In this document: positions 1-8,368 of the stretch, in pieces
Numbering within the stretch: position 1 is the stretch's first letter
Layout: every line of letters starts with the position of its first letter
Assembly (NCBI RefSeq): GCF_000960765.1
Contig: NZ_JYNH01000003.1
Span: forward strand, 49,376-113,375
Direction: 5' to 3'
From: Desulfosporosinus sp. I2
GTDB taxonomy: Bacteria; Bacillota; Desulfitobacteriia; Desulfitobacteriales; Desulfitobacteriaceae
Length of the DNA stretch: 64,000 nucleotides
Made by a program: the position numbers and the translations under genes
The notes under the pieces: model-generated
The model's input: the letters and a program-made list of their open reading frames with translations, nothing else
What the model was told of the DNA's origin: nothing
Databases searched by the model: none

Positions 1-684
1 ATTCGGCAGAGTACCTTTCTTAACCAACAAAGGTAATACTGCATCACAAGCTGCCGCTACTTTATCCGGATACCGTCTAACATCCCCTGAAATTCCCTTA
101 AAACTTCTCAGAAAATCTGCCATGAAATCAAAGGGAGCTTCAGTTAGGGCACCAACCATTCCGGCGTAGCCATATTTGGCATTCATTTTTGCTCGGATCG
201 TTCCCAGGTAGGCTAGGTCATCAGATTGGGCTCGCATTGCTTTTGCTAAGCTCATAGCCACTTTTCCTGGTGCTCCGTTAAGCTCAGTGAACAATCGAGG
301 CAAAACCTTTTCCACAATACAGTCATACGGTGACGCAATAAACTCATCATATTCTTCAGCCAACAAGCCTACGACTTCCGGATGTTGCATGAATCCACTA
401 GAACTCATGACGATAGGGGTTGACCCTAGAAGCTGATAGTGGGATGGAATTCTGATGGATCCACCAGGATAAGTGTCAGTAAAGAAGTCCTGGCAAAACT
501 TATCATAGACTGGCTCTAATTTCGTCAGATCCCATTGACATTCAGCTAAGTCTAAACCAGCATATTGAATCGCAAAATCCTGTGTAGCCGGATTGCTCAC
601 CGGCACCCTCTTTGGAGTTTTCCCACTGAATAGATCGCGGAACAACTGATTTCGTTCGTTCGTCATAGCTACAGCATCTATCAT
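1..684 (-). CDS. Uroporphyrinogen-decarboxylase-type corrinoid methyltransferase, C-terminus cut by window edge
   Basis: The reverse strand reads open for 228 codons from an ATG at 682-684 to the window edge, so the C-terminal part is missing. The start is preceded by a GGGTGG ribosome-binding-like stretch and begins just after the stop of the upstream corrinoid protein gene. The protein (starts MIDAVAMTNERNQLFRDLF) resembles the URO-D superfamily methyltransferases of the MtaA/CmuA type, which move methyl groups between substrates, corrinoid proteins and thiols. The His/Cys zinc-ligand region, expected further on, is outside the window. Its position directly downstream of a corrinoid protein and a methyltetrahydrofolate methyltransferase gene suggests it is the substrate-side methyltransferase of this cluster. 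The substrate cannot be read from the sequence. Family confidence is good; substrate unknown. Confidence 0.75.
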   Translation of the reverse strand, partial: MIDAVAMTNERNQLFRDLFSGKTPKRVPVSNPATQDFAIQYAGLDLAECQWDLTKLEPVYDKFCQDFFTDTYPGGSIRIPSHYQLLGSTPIVMSSSGFMQHPEVVGLLAEEYDEFIASPYDCIVEKVLPRLFTELNGAPGKVAMSLAKAMRAQSDDLAYLGTIRAKMNAKYGYAGMVGALTEAPFDFMADFLRSFKGISGDVRRYPDKVAAACDAVLPLLVKKGTLPN

Positions 685-685
685 A

Positions 686-1324
686 TTATTTCACCCACCC
701 TTGACACGTTTTCAGCCCTTCAGCAGCGTTAGTCGTGAAATCATCCGCGCCAATTTGCTTACAAGCATCTTCATTGACAGGATTCCCACCAATGATTATC
801 TTTACGCTGTCTCTTAAGCCCGCTTCGTTAAGTGCCTTAACTGTGTTTTTCATGGAATCTATAGCAAGGGTCAGAACACCACTCATCCCAATGATTTGCG
901 GTTTAACTTCTTTTACCTTTTCGACAAACGCGCTGGGTGATACATCGATACCTAAGTCGTACACGTCAAAGCCCGCTGCTTCTGCCATACTTCCGAAAAT
1001 ATTCTTTCCAATATCGTGTAAGTCCCCTTGGACAGTGCCAATAACGATTGAACCAATTTTTTGCGAGGCTACACCACTTAAGACGGGCTTGAGTAAGTCA
1101 ATCGTTTTGGATAGCAATTCTCCGGCAAAAATCAAGTCGCCCACGTAGTATTCGTTCGTTTCAAACAACTCTCCGACGATTGCCATACCTTGCTGACAGG
1201 CCAAAACAACCTTTTGGGCATCTTCACCACTAGGGTTTGTAGCTACAAAATCATTAATCATCGATAATATCGTTTTTTCGTCAAGGTCTCCTACCGCTTG
1301 TGTTAGTACCTTTAAATCGATCAT
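686..1324 (-). CDS. Corrinoid (methyl-carrier) protein, cluster A copy 1
   Basis: This 212-residue protein has the two-part layout of methyltransferase corrinoid proteins: an N-terminal helical B12-binding-2 cap (about residues 1-85) and a Rossmann-like B12-binding domain (about 88-212). The base-off signature DxHxxG is present as GDLHDIGKN, with His103 as the predicted lower cobalt ligand; SGVLTLA and IIGGNPV follow as the usual nucleotide-loop contacts. It carries the methyl group on cob(I)alamin between a substrate methyltransferase and the tetrahydrofolate methyltransferase in the cytoplasm. A GGGGAGG ribosome binding site precedes the ATG. It lies between the methyltetrahydrofolate methyltransferase (1432-2244) and the URO-D methyltransferase (1-684), with only one base before the latter, so they are probably cotranscribed. 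Confidence 0.92.
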   Translation of the reverse strand: MIDLKVLTQAVGDLDEKTILSMINDFVATNPSGEDAQKVVLACQQGMAIVGELFETNEYYVGDLIFAGELLSKTIDLLKPVLSGVASQKIGSIVIGTVQGDLHDIGKNIFGSMAEAAGFDVYDLGIDVSPSAFVEKVKEVKPQIIGMSGVLTLAIDSMKNTVKALNEAGLRDSVKIIIGGNPVNEDACKQIGADDFTTNAAEGLKTCQGWVK

Positions 1325-1431
1325 ATTTATACCTCCCCAATAATTTGACTAAGTTACCCTATTTGGCACTAGTTACTATCTTGCTTGATAACATGCCCTT
1401 TTATTAGCATGGTCTTAAAAGACTCTACATA

Positions 1432-2244
1432 TTAAGCGTCAACTTTTACAGGACCGATTTTATTTTTACGGTAAGCATTCAAGTAATTTCTACAAAAACG
1501 ATCTTTACCCAGTAAGGCATCTGTTACATACAGTGTTGTCACAATATCCCGATTACAAGGATCTAAGATGGCTGAATCCATTCCTGCCTCAATCGCTAGG
1601 GTTAAAAAGTGCTGATTAACCACTTTTCTTAAAGGCATGCCAAAGGATATATTGCTTAAACCTGAAGTAACTTTAATAGCAGGATATAAGATCTTCACTT
1701 CTTTCAAGGTCTCAACAAAATTCAGCAGAGACTGATTATCTGCAGATAGTGCCATGACAAGTGGGTCAATATGGATCCTATCAGGGGTAATATCATACCT
1801 TAGGGCCTTTTCAACCATAACCTTTGTAATATCCACTCTTGTTTGAATGTCCTTTGGGATACCCCTGTTATCACACGTAAGTGCTATAACTTCCCATTTT
1901 GTCCCTTTAATAATTGGGTAAATTATTTCGCATTTTCCACCTTCTTCAGATACGGAGTTAATCAACCCAGGGCGTTTAGCATAAGGGAAAACCTTTTCAA
2001 TCACTAAGGGATTTGGGCTATCGATACACAACGGCGTATCCACTGCGTTTTGAACAATGTCCATAAGCCATAGTAACGTATCTACTTCGACTTCTGGTGC
2101 AGTACTAGCACAGATATCAAGAAAATCAGCGCCTGATTCGGTCTGCTTTATGGCAAGATTACGAATGAAATCCTCATCCTTTTGTTCTATGGCCTTTTTA
2201 ACACTTGGTATGGTTCCATTTATTTTTTCACCAATGATAATCAT
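1432..2244 (-). CDS. Methyltetrahydrofolate:corrinoid protein methyltransferase (MtgA/AcsE-like)
   Basis: The 270-residue protein belongs to the pterin-binding (DHPS-like TIM barrel) family that includes AcsE and MtgA. It starts MIIIGEKINGTIPSV, and the motifs DFLDICAS, CIDSPNP, VTSGLSNISFGMP and DSAILDP line the folate pocket in this family. The reaction is transfer of a methyl group between a corrinoid protein and tetrahydrofolate, linking demethylation to the Wood-Ljungdahl pathway. It is full length and has a GGGAGG ribosome binding site. Upstream (2273-2289) lies an operator-like sequence shared with the 5132-5812 corrinoid gene, so it is probably the first gene of a unit that continues into the corrinoid protein and URO-D methyltransferase. 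A paralogue sits in cluster B (35666-36475). Confidence 0.9.
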   Translation of the reverse strand: MIIIGEKINGTIPSVKKAIEQKDEDFIRNLAIKQTESGADFLDICASTAPEVEVDTLLWLMDIVQNAVDTPLCIDSPNPLVIEKVFPYAKRPGLINSVSEEGGKCEIIYPIIKGTKWEVIALTCDNRGIPKDIQTRVDITKVMVEKALRYDITPDRIHIDPLVMALSADNQSLLNFVETLKEVKILYPAIKVTSGLSNISFGMPLRKVVNQHFLTLAIEAGMDSAILDPCNRDIVTTLYVTDALLGKDRFCRNYLNAYRKNKIGPVKVDA

Positions 2245-2272
2245 TAAGTCGCCTCCCTGATGTCTTGATAGC

Positions 2273-2289
2273 TACCTGTATATACATGT
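2273..2289. promoter_or_regulatory. Putative GntR operator upstream of the methyltetrahydrofolate methyltransferase
   Basis: The segment contains TACCTGTATATA, whose inner TGTATATACA is a perfect palindrome. The same 12-mer occurs on the opposite strand at 5873-5884, upstream of the second corrinoid gene of the same cluster. A GntR/UTRA regulator gene lies between the two sites. Shared sequence is seen; binding by that regulator is inference. Confidence 0.5.
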
Positions 2290-2414
2290 CTTTATGTTGC
2301 TATATTATCAATGTTCAATTATTTTGTCAATTGTTTTTTTATTCACAAATCAGACTATTAAATTTATAATTTCTTTTCTTTTACATTCCCACTTTTGCTT
2401 CTTTAACAACAAAT

Positions 2415-2449
2415 CAAGCGTCTTCACTCTGATAGTGAAAAGACGCTTG
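2415..2449 (-). terminator. Hairpin between activator gene and methyltransferase gene
   Basis: A strong inverted repeat with arms CAAGCGTCTT and AAGACGCTTG around a short loop lies in the 275-base gap between the activator gene (stop at 2520) and the next gene (start at 2244). On the - strand it is followed by a GATTTGTT stretch rather than a pure T run, so it is a moderate terminator candidate. It suggests that the methyltransferase genes downstream have their own promoter. The rest of 2245-2519 is AT-rich and holds the operator listed above. Confidence 0.5.
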
Positions 2450-2519
2450 TAATTGTTGTAACTACTTAGACTTTTGGGGATTGATTTTCACACGGCCCCT
2501 TAATATAAATTCTCGAACG

Positions 2520-4370
2520 TTAATGAATGTTAAAATATGTGCATTCACCAAAAATACTATTAAATTTAGGGTAACTACCCAATTCTACAAACTTAACACC
2601 CTCGGCAATATCCTTAGCCCTACGAAATTCATTTGCTGAAAGCAACGCTAATTTAGAGCCAGTACCCGCTGCATTGCCGATCATTTTAATTTTACTTTCC
2701 AGTTCAGGAGGAATCAATCCTATGACGCAGGCACTATGCGGATTTAAGTAGTTTCCAAAAGCCCCGGCCAAAAGAACTTCTTTAATTGTTTGTGCTTGGA
2801 TACCATAAGTTTCCATTAAAACTCTGATCCCTGCTGCCATGGCTCCCTTGGCCATCTGAAGCTCTCTAATATCACTCTGTGTAATCATAATAGGTCTACC
2901 GTGACCCGTTATTTCTGCTTCTGCAAGCAAAAATGCGCCTTGTCCCTCATGCTGTATAAGGTTTTCCTTAAACCTTCGAGCCGCTGGGTTTGTTAATTGC
3001 TCGAAAGCTAAGAATTTACCCCTCTTATTAATAATGCCAAGTTCCACCAATCCCGCAACCGTATCGAGCAGGGCAGAGCCGCACACTCCCAGGGGTTTCC
3101 CGCCCCCTATGACGGAATACTCAAGCTTGTCCCGATAATAAACGTGGTCGATTGCCCCCGCTGCGCCCCTCATCCCACTACTGATTTGGGCCCCTTCAAA
3201 GGCAGGTCCTGCAGCTGCCGAACAAGCAACGATCTTTTCTCTTGAGCCAAGCGCAATTTCACCGTTAGTCCCAATATCAATAACCAGCTTAATATCTTCA
3301 CTTCGGTCCAACTCGGTGGCCAGCAGCACTGCTACCGTGTCAGCCCCCACAAAGCCAGCAATATTGGGCAGCATGAACACCTTTCCGGCCTGGTTGATGC
3401 TTATCTCGAGTTCCGAAGCATCTAATACTAAAGGTTCACTGAGGGCAGGTACATAAGGGGATACCGCAATACTCTGAGGATTTATGCCTAGAAAGATATG
3501 ATGCATACACGTATTAGCTGCGATCGAAACCCCATAAATATGGCTACTAGTTATAGAAGCTTTTTCTACTGCTTCAGTTATTAGTTTATTGATAGCCCCA
3601 ACCACTGCACCTTGTAGTTTTGTTAGCCCATTTTCTTCATGGTTTGCAAAGGTGAGCCGAGAAATGACATCTGCCCCAAACGCTGTCTGGGGATTAAGGG
3701 TAGAAACTACACTTAATTCTTTCCCTGAATAAAGGTCGAGCAAATAACCCACAATAGTCGTCGTTCCAATATCAAAAGCCATTCCGAGTAATGTATTTGT
3801 GGAATCCTCTGGTTCGATTCCCGCTACTTTACTTTCATACATAACTGCAGTAATGCGGTTATTGGCACCTCTAAGAACATCGGGCATCTGCCGTAAAACG
3901 GAGATGGCCGATTCCAACTCAAGCTCCTTATACCCTTGTTTAACTAAACTCTCCTTAAGACGACGCCAATCCGAACTCTGAGTCTCACGCGAAGGCTTAT
4001 CGACTTCAATCAATACTTTATGGAGTTGTGGTGCAATTTGGAAGGCTCTTTCGTCAGACGCTATTAAGATGTTATGTTGAAGTGTTTTTTGGTTTGGAAG
4101 CTCGACTATTAGGTCGTTATGCACTGTAGTCAGACACGCTAAACGAATCCCTTCTTCTAATTCCTTCACTTGAAGCATTTCTTGTTCCCTGGTAACGGGC
4201 GTCGTCAATCCTTCAGAGATTTTGACCCGACATTTTCCGCATGTTCCACGACCACCACAGAGAAAATCAAACTCTAAACCTGCATCATTCATGGCTTCCT
4301 TGAGTGTGCTACCCTCCGCCACAACTACCAATACATTACCAGGTTGAAAAACCACTTTATAACAGTCCAA
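2520..4370 (-). CDS. Reductive activator of corrinoid proteins (RACE; ferredoxin plus ASKHA domain)
   Basis: The protein joins an N-terminal plant-type [2Fe-2S] ferredoxin domain, with ligands at Cys38, Cys44, Cys47 and Cys79 (CGGRGTCGKC followed by a later Cys), to a long C-terminal DUF4445/ASKHA ATPase-like region with the phosphate motifs MAFDIGTTTIVGY and LVIDIGTNGEIALG. Enzymes of this family use ATP to drive reduction of accidentally oxidised cob(II)alamin back to cob(I)alamin in methyl-carrying corrinoid proteins. I chose the TTG at 4368-4370 (616 residues), because AAGGAGGAGGG stands six bases before it and the family begins near this point. The frame stays open to a GTG at 4446-4448 that overlaps the gntR stop, but no good ribosome binding site supports it. 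This is the only such activator in the window, so it may also serve cluster B. Confidence 0.9.
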   Translation of the reverse strand: MDCYKVVFQPGNVLVVVAEGSTLKEAMNDAGLEFDFLCGGRGTCGKCRVKISEGLTTPVTREQEMLQVKELEEGIRLACLTTVHNDLIVELPNQKTLQHNILIASDERAFQIAPQLHKVLIEVDKPSRETQSSDWRRLKESLVKQGYKELELESAISVLRQMPDVLRGANNRITAVMYESKVAGIEPEDSTNTLLGMAFDIGTTTIVGYLLDLYSGKELSVVSTLNPQTAFGADVISRLTFANHEENGLTKLQGAVVGAINKLITEAVEKASITSSHIYGVSIAANTCMHHIFLGINPQSIAVSPYVPALSEPLVLDASELEISINQAGKVFMLPNIAGFVGADTVAVLLATELDRSEDIKLVIDIGTNGEIALGSREKIVACSAAAGPAFEGAQISSGMRGAAGAIDHVYYRDKLEYSVIGGGKPLGVCGSALLDTVAGLVELGIINKRGKFLAFEQLTNPAARRFKENLIQHEGQGAFLLAEAEITGHGRPIMITQSDIRELQMAKGAMAAGIRVLMETYGIQAQTIKEVLLAGAFGNYLNPHSACVIGLIPPELESKIKMIGNAAGTGSKLALLSANEFRRAKDIAEGVKFVELGSYPKFNSIFGECTYFNIH

Positions 4371-4440
4371 GAAGCTCCCTCCTCCTTGATGATTAAACAG
4401 CACTCTTACGTTGAACTTCGTATTTCGGACTTTAGATTCA

Positions 4441-5139
4441 TTAATCACTACTACCCTGTAACTTTATATAGTCTCCCCTATAACTAGTGATGCCTATGCC
4501 AATTGGCTTGTTTTCATTGTTATAAAGTTTCTGCTCAACAACCAATAGTGCGAGTTCATCATAAATGTTGAGATAACGTTTAATTTCTTCATTAGGTATT
4601 TGAGCACTAATATTTAATCGTTTCTTTAATGCAAAAACGGGCATATTATTAGAAACCATTTCCTGAAATGTTGCTTTTTCAATTTCCTCTTCCACAATAG
4701 GCATCCCTTTATTATAAAGCAAATATTTTACATCATAAGCAACAGGACTTCCATCTGTATAAAACAGCCTGCGAATCATTATAACATGCTTATTTCTAGT
4801 AATTTTTAATTCATCTGCTAGCTTTTCGTCCGGCATAATAATTGTAACTTCTAACAATCTTGCTTTATCAACACTGTTTATAGCGTTATTCATTTCGTCA
4901 TAATATAGAGTATATTTATTCACTTCTGGTTTTCTAACATAGCTGCCTTTTCCAGGAACAGAAAAGATGTATCCCTCACTTGCCAAAATTGCTAGACCTT
5001 TTCTGACTGTCATTCGGCTAACTCCATATTCTTTACAAAGTGCAGTTTCAGGTGGAACAGTATCACCTGGTTTTAGCTCTGTACTGTTTACCTTCTTTTT
5101 AATATCTTCGACAATTTTAATATACACCGGATCAGACAT
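4441..5139 (-). CDS. GntR-family transcriptional regulator with UTRA domain
   Basis: The 232-residue protein has an N-terminal winged helix (about residues 1-70; PPETALCKEYGVSRMTVRKGLAILASEGYI is split by the recognition helix SRMTVRKGL) and a C-terminal UTRA ligand-binding domain of the HutC type. Its ATG overlaps the end of the upstream corrinoid gene by eight bases (ATGTCTGA), which indicates translational coupling. It sits inside corrinoid cluster A, and two similar operator-like sites flank the cluster genes at 2273-2289 and 5871-5890. It probably represses the cluster until a substrate or intermediate binds; the ligand is unknown. Confidence 0.88.
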   Translation of the reverse strand: MSDPVYIKIVEDIKKKVNSTELKPGDTVPPETALCKEYGVSRMTVRKGLAILASEGYIFSVPGKGSYVRKPEVNKYTLYYDEMNNAINSVDKARLLEVTIIMPDEKLADELKITRNKHVIMIRRLFYTDGSPVAYDVKYLLYNKGMPIVEEEIEKATFQEMVSNNMPVFALKKRLNISAQIPNEEIKRYLNIYDELALLVVEQKLYNNENKPIGIGITSYRGDYIKLQGSSD

Positions 5140-5812
5140 TCCCTTTTACTCCTTGCCCGTTTTCAGCATTCATCCATTCCCTACACAATTTAGCCCCTAC
5201 CGAAGCATCTGTGGCAAAGGCATCCGCACCAATAAATTTTAATGCATCGTGTGTAAGATGATTAGCGCCTATAATGACCTTTACCCTATCCCTAAGATGT
5301 GCTTCCTTCAAAGAGTTTACAACTTCTTTCATCTCATCAACAGTGCTCGTTAACACCCCACTCAGTGCCAAAATATCAGGATTATGTTTCTCAACATTTT
5401 TTAAAAAGATTTCTCTTGAGACATCTACCCCCAAATCAATCACATCAAAACCGTATGCCTCTAGCATATACCTAAAGATGTCCTTTCCGATGTCGTGAAT
5501 ATCCCCTTTTACAGTTCCCATTACGATTTTCCCGGTTTTCTTATCATAGGTTCCACGAAAGAAATCAGTCATTTCTTCCAATTCCAAAACTTGTCTAAAA
5601 ATCAGTCCCGCCATGATTAGGTCTGCTATATAGTAGTCTTTACAATCATAAAGTTTCCCTACTCTTTTCATTCCTTCATTCATTAAATCGAGTAGATATA
5701 TAGGATCAATTCCTTCATTCAAGACTTCTTTGGCCAATTTTATCGAATTATCTTCATCTAACTCTTCCACGTAATTAACTAGGGATTCCTTCATTTTAGT
5801 TAAATCTTTCAT
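5132..5812 (-). CDS. Corrinoid (methyl-carrier) protein, cluster A copy 2
   Basis: This is a second corrinoid protein with helical cap and B12-binding domain. The cobalt-ligand motif reads GDIHDIGKD, with His at about residue 106, followed by DVIDLGVDVS and LSGVLTSTVDEM. The start chosen is the ATG at 5810-5812, which has GGGAGG seven bases upstream; earlier in-frame starts sit on top of that ribosome binding site. The gene heads the gntR-activator transcription unit and overlaps gntR by eight bases. It is clearly diverged from the copy at 686-1324, so the two probably accept methyl groups from different methyltransferases. Confidence 0.9.
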   Translation of the reverse strand: MKDLTKMKESLVNYVEELDEDNSIKLAKEVLNEGIDPIYLLDLMNEGMKRVGKLYDCKDYYIADLIMAGLIFRQVLELEEMTDFFRGTYDKKTGKIVMGTVKGDIHDIGKDIFRYMLEAYGFDVIDLGVDVSREIFLKNVEKHNPDILALSGVLTSTVDEMKEVVNSLKEAHLRDRVKVIIGANHLTHDALKFIGADAFATDASVGAKLCREWMNAENGQGVKGNV

Positions 5813-5870
5813 TTTCATTCCTCCCACCAACCCATCTAGTTTGCTGGCTCAATCCTGTATTCGATATAGT

Positions 5871-5890
5871 GTTATATACAGGTATACAGG
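5871..5890. promoter_or_regulatory. Putative GntR operator upstream of corrinoid gene 2
   Basis: On the - strand this reads CCTGTATACCTGTATATAAC, a tandem of CCTGTATA. It shares the 12-mer TACCTGTATATA with the site at 2273-2284. The site is 59 bases upstream of the corrinoid start codon. It is a candidate autoregulatory operator for the GntR gene of the same unit. Confidence 0.5.
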
Positions 5891-5937
5891 AATATTCAAA
5901 TTAAATACTATAATCTAAAATTTGTTTTGTCAAACGT

Positions 5938-6042
5938 TCAAGCTCTTTTAATTCTTTCCCTGAGTTCCTCAGTCACGTCCTTTGGCCACTTCAGATCTTG
6001 CAAAAACTGCCCATTGATTTCGCAAAATTGTACGAGGACAAT
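5938..6042 (-). pseudogene. Short coding relic of unknown origin
   Basis: On the - strand a 34-codon open stretch with protein-like composition runs to a TGA at 5938-5940; it contains FCEINGQFLQDLKWPKD and VTEELRERIKRA. It has no start codon, and a stop lies directly upstream at 6043-6045. It looks like the C-terminus of a lost gene rather than a functional ORF. I do not recognise the family. It lies in the 404-base gap between the corrinoid gene and cooS. Confidence 0.3.
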
Positions 6043-6050
6043 CTAAACGT

Positions 6051-6091
6051 AAAAATCCTCGACGGTTTAACAACGAGTCGAGGATTTTTTT
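6051..6091. terminator. Probable bidirectional terminator
   Basis: Inverted arms AAATCCTCGAC and GTCGAGGATTT flank a 13-base loop and are followed by a T run on the + strand and, in mirror image, by TTTTT on the - strand. It lies downstream of cooS on the - strand. Confidence 0.7.
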
Positions 6092-6136
6092 CCCTCCAAT
6101 TAACTCTTCCACATCTTCTGATAGTAATTCAACAAG
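6085..6136 (-). pseudogene. Relic of a carbon monoxide dehydrogenase C-terminus
   Basis: Read on the - strand this encodes LVELLSEDVEELIGGKK, which matches the C-terminal LVKLLTEDVEGLTGGKV of the intact cooS next door (6217-8130). The DNA is about three-quarters identical over 52 bases to 6306-6357. There is no open frame upstream. It is probably the remnant of a tandem second cooS copy or of a partial duplication. Confidence 0.6.
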
Positions 6137-6216
6137 TTAGAGTAAGCTTATTAAAGAAGGAGTCGTCTTTTTCGTGAATGTCGTTAGACATCATTTAAGA
6201 CAACCCCTTTAGAATT

Positions 6217-8130
6217 TCAACTTAACCCTAGACCTATTCTCTTAAGCATAATATGCGCTTCAATGCCATTAGCAACCTCAACAGGATCATCCCCGAGAGC
6301 AACCTTCCCTCCAGTTAACCCTTCCACGTCCTCCGTCAGTAATTTGACAAGTTGAGGAGCGCCGGTAACAAAAGGTGTTGGAGAGAGATGAGTGTACGCC
6401 CCATATGCTACAGCAAATACTCCATCAATTGTCGCTTTTTGCTCCATCCATTCAGGAGCAGTCACTGCAATCGGTAATTGCGGTACATCAACATCCAAAT
6501 GATCTGCCAGCGCCGTGACGAGCATTGAGATTCTTCCAGTATCCGTGCAGGTTCCGAAACTCAAGACAGGTGGGATTTTTAAGGCACCGCATATTTCTCC
6601 AAGGCCACTGCCCGCCAAATTAACGGCATTCATGTTACAAAGCCCAGCCACTTCTAAAGCATGATTACCGCAGCCGGCGGCTACTACCAAGATATCCTTC
6701 TTGATAAGTTCTTTAGCGAGATTGACCGTGTTCCAATCCTGAGGACCATTTCTGATCGTTGAACAACTTACTAAGGCAACTACACCCTTAATCTTTCCAG
6801 CGGCAATGACATCAACCAGTGGATCTAGTTTACCGCCGAGGGCTCCTAGAACCGCTTCGGTGGAGAATCCAGCAATTGCTTTTTGTGTGATTTCAGGAAC
6901 TTTGGCGATAACTTTCCCTTTGCGCTTTTTGAAGTTTTCGATACTTAAGTCAATCAGTCGATCAGCCATGGCATTGACTTCTGCCGGTTGATAAGGAATC
7001 TTATGTTGGAGACCAGGGACACCGATAATCGTGCTGACACTCACTAAGGTTATTTGATATTGCTCAGCATACATATCAATGGCTGGTGGAGAACAGTTTT
7101 CATCCATCGCTAAGACATCCACTGTCCCAGTTGCCAGCAGTGGCTCAATCGTGAGCCAGTTCCCCATTAAACCGACAAAGACTTCATCCATTCCAAATCT
7201 TTGGATCAATTCTTGACCAGTTTCAATCGAACCGACGACTCTAAGCCCTTTCGCTCCAGCCGCTTTTGCCCGCTCTTGGACTTCGGCCATCTTGGCCTTT
7301 TGAATAGTTGCTACACCAGGCCATGGTTGGTGACCATTAAACACGATGTTAATATACTCAGGGTCCATAATCCCTAAATCAACGTTGACTTCGTGAGGTG
7401 TGGGCGTACCAAACAAAATATCTTGAGTCATTTCCAGCCCTATCTGGGCATTATAGATGGTTGAAAGTCCCAAGCGCAAGGCTTTAAGCGCTAAAGAAAC
7501 ATAATCTCCATCGACATTGGTTAAACAACTTGCGACACAATTTTGTTCTTCATGAACAGCTCCTGCAGGATAAATATTTAAATCCTTCCAGACTTTTTTT
7601 CGTTTCTTCGGAGCAAATGCTTCGACCATAAGGTTAGGCTCGTCTGATCCGATATTCATCTGTGCATTAAGGAGATCAGCTAATTGTATGGCCATCTGGT
7701 TAGTATCCTGATTCGTATTGAGTTCAAGTTTTTCACACATCCATTTAAGTTTATTGACATCCGTAATTTTAAACGGAGTTTTCCCTTCTCCAGTTGCTCT
7801 CAAAGTTCTGAAAGCCTCATAGGCATGATGGCTATAGGTCCCTGCTCCCATAATATTTTGAAGCAGCAACTTTCTCATCGCCATGGCATCGGGACCGATT
7901 CCACAGACTCCTTTATCCTGTCCTCCCTTTTCACTGATTCTACAAGGCCCTTGGGCACACTGTTGACAGCTTAAGCCCTGAAGACAAAATTTACAGCGAA
8001 TCTTCTCCTGTTCAGTCCATCGATCGAAGGAATTGGACATACCGTCTTCCCGGATACGTACTAACATTTGCTCCACAGAGTCATGATAACTTGCCCTGCC
8101 TTCTGTCTTCTCCAGTATGGTTTCAGTCAT
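6217..8130 (-). CDS. cooS: CooS-family carbon monoxide dehydrogenase homologue with altered active site
   Basis: The 637-residue protein is a full-length member of the Ni-CODH (CooS) family. N-terminal cysteines C46, C49, C55, C58, C63 and C76 match the cluster B/D region, although the second D-cluster Cys of the family is Ser54. C-cluster counterparts seen are His267 (NGHQP), C346, C456, C487 and C528, with the catalytic-type Lys565 in EWMEQKA. However, the position of the remaining C-cluster Cys (normally in CCTGNE) reads SIETGQE (Ser301-Ile302), and the proton-relay histidine stretch reads YSHHAYE. Ordinary CO oxidation or CO2 reduction is therefore doubtful; a remodelled cluster, as reported for the CODH-V type of Carboxydothermus, is more likely. 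The gene stands alone on the - strand, with no cooC, cooF or acs genes beside it, next to corrinoid cluster A. Confidence 0.9.
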   Translation of the reverse strand: MTETILEKTEGRASYHDSVEQMLVRIREDGMSNSFDRWTEQEKIRCKFCLQGLSCQQCAQGPCRISEKGGQDKGVCGIGPDAMAMRKLLLQNIMGAGTYSHHAYEAFRTLRATGEGKTPFKITDVNKLKWMCEKLELNTNQDTNQMAIQLADLLNAQMNIGSDEPNLMVEAFAPKKRKKVWKDLNIYPAGAVHEEQNCVASCLTNVDGDYVSLALKALRLGLSTIYNAQIGLEMTQDILFGTPTPHEVNVDLGIMDPEYINIVFNGHQPWPGVATIQKAKMAEVQERAKAAGAKGLRVVGSIETGQELIQRFGMDEVFVGLMGNWLTIEPLLATGTVDVLAMDENCSPPAIDMYAEQYQITLVSVSTIIGVPGLQHKIPYQPAEVNAMADRLIDLSIENFKKRKGKVIAKVPEITQKAIAGFSTEAVLGALGGKLDPLVDVIAAGKIKGVVALVSCSTIRNGPQDWNTVNLAKELIKKDILVVAAGCGNHALEVAGLCNMNAVNLAGSGLGEICGALKIPPVLSFGTCTDTGRISMLVTALADHLDVDVPQLPIAVTAPEWMEQKATIDGVFAVAYGAYTHLSPTPFVTGAPQLVKLLTEDVEGLTGGKVALGDDPVEVANGIEAHIMLKRIGLGLS

Positions 8131-8368
8131 TCCCGATCCCCCTTTTATTCTTACTATAAGAAAGTTTGCTCATCCACAATAGTAAATATGTACATACACA
8201 AAGAAACTAACATGCCTACTTTTCTATCCAACTATGGATAGCTCTTTAATGACTAATTTTCCAGATTATCATCCTGTTTGTTATAGTTGCCATCAAATAT
8301 GGAAAGATAATATAGAGACTTACTTTAAGCGGAGGTTTGACTCTATACCTTACAAGGAGGAATCATCA

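Noticed and set aside
5871..5890. Possible promoter rather than operator
   Set aside because: TATATA-like elements are present, but the shared 12-mer with the second site in the cluster argues better for a regulator site.
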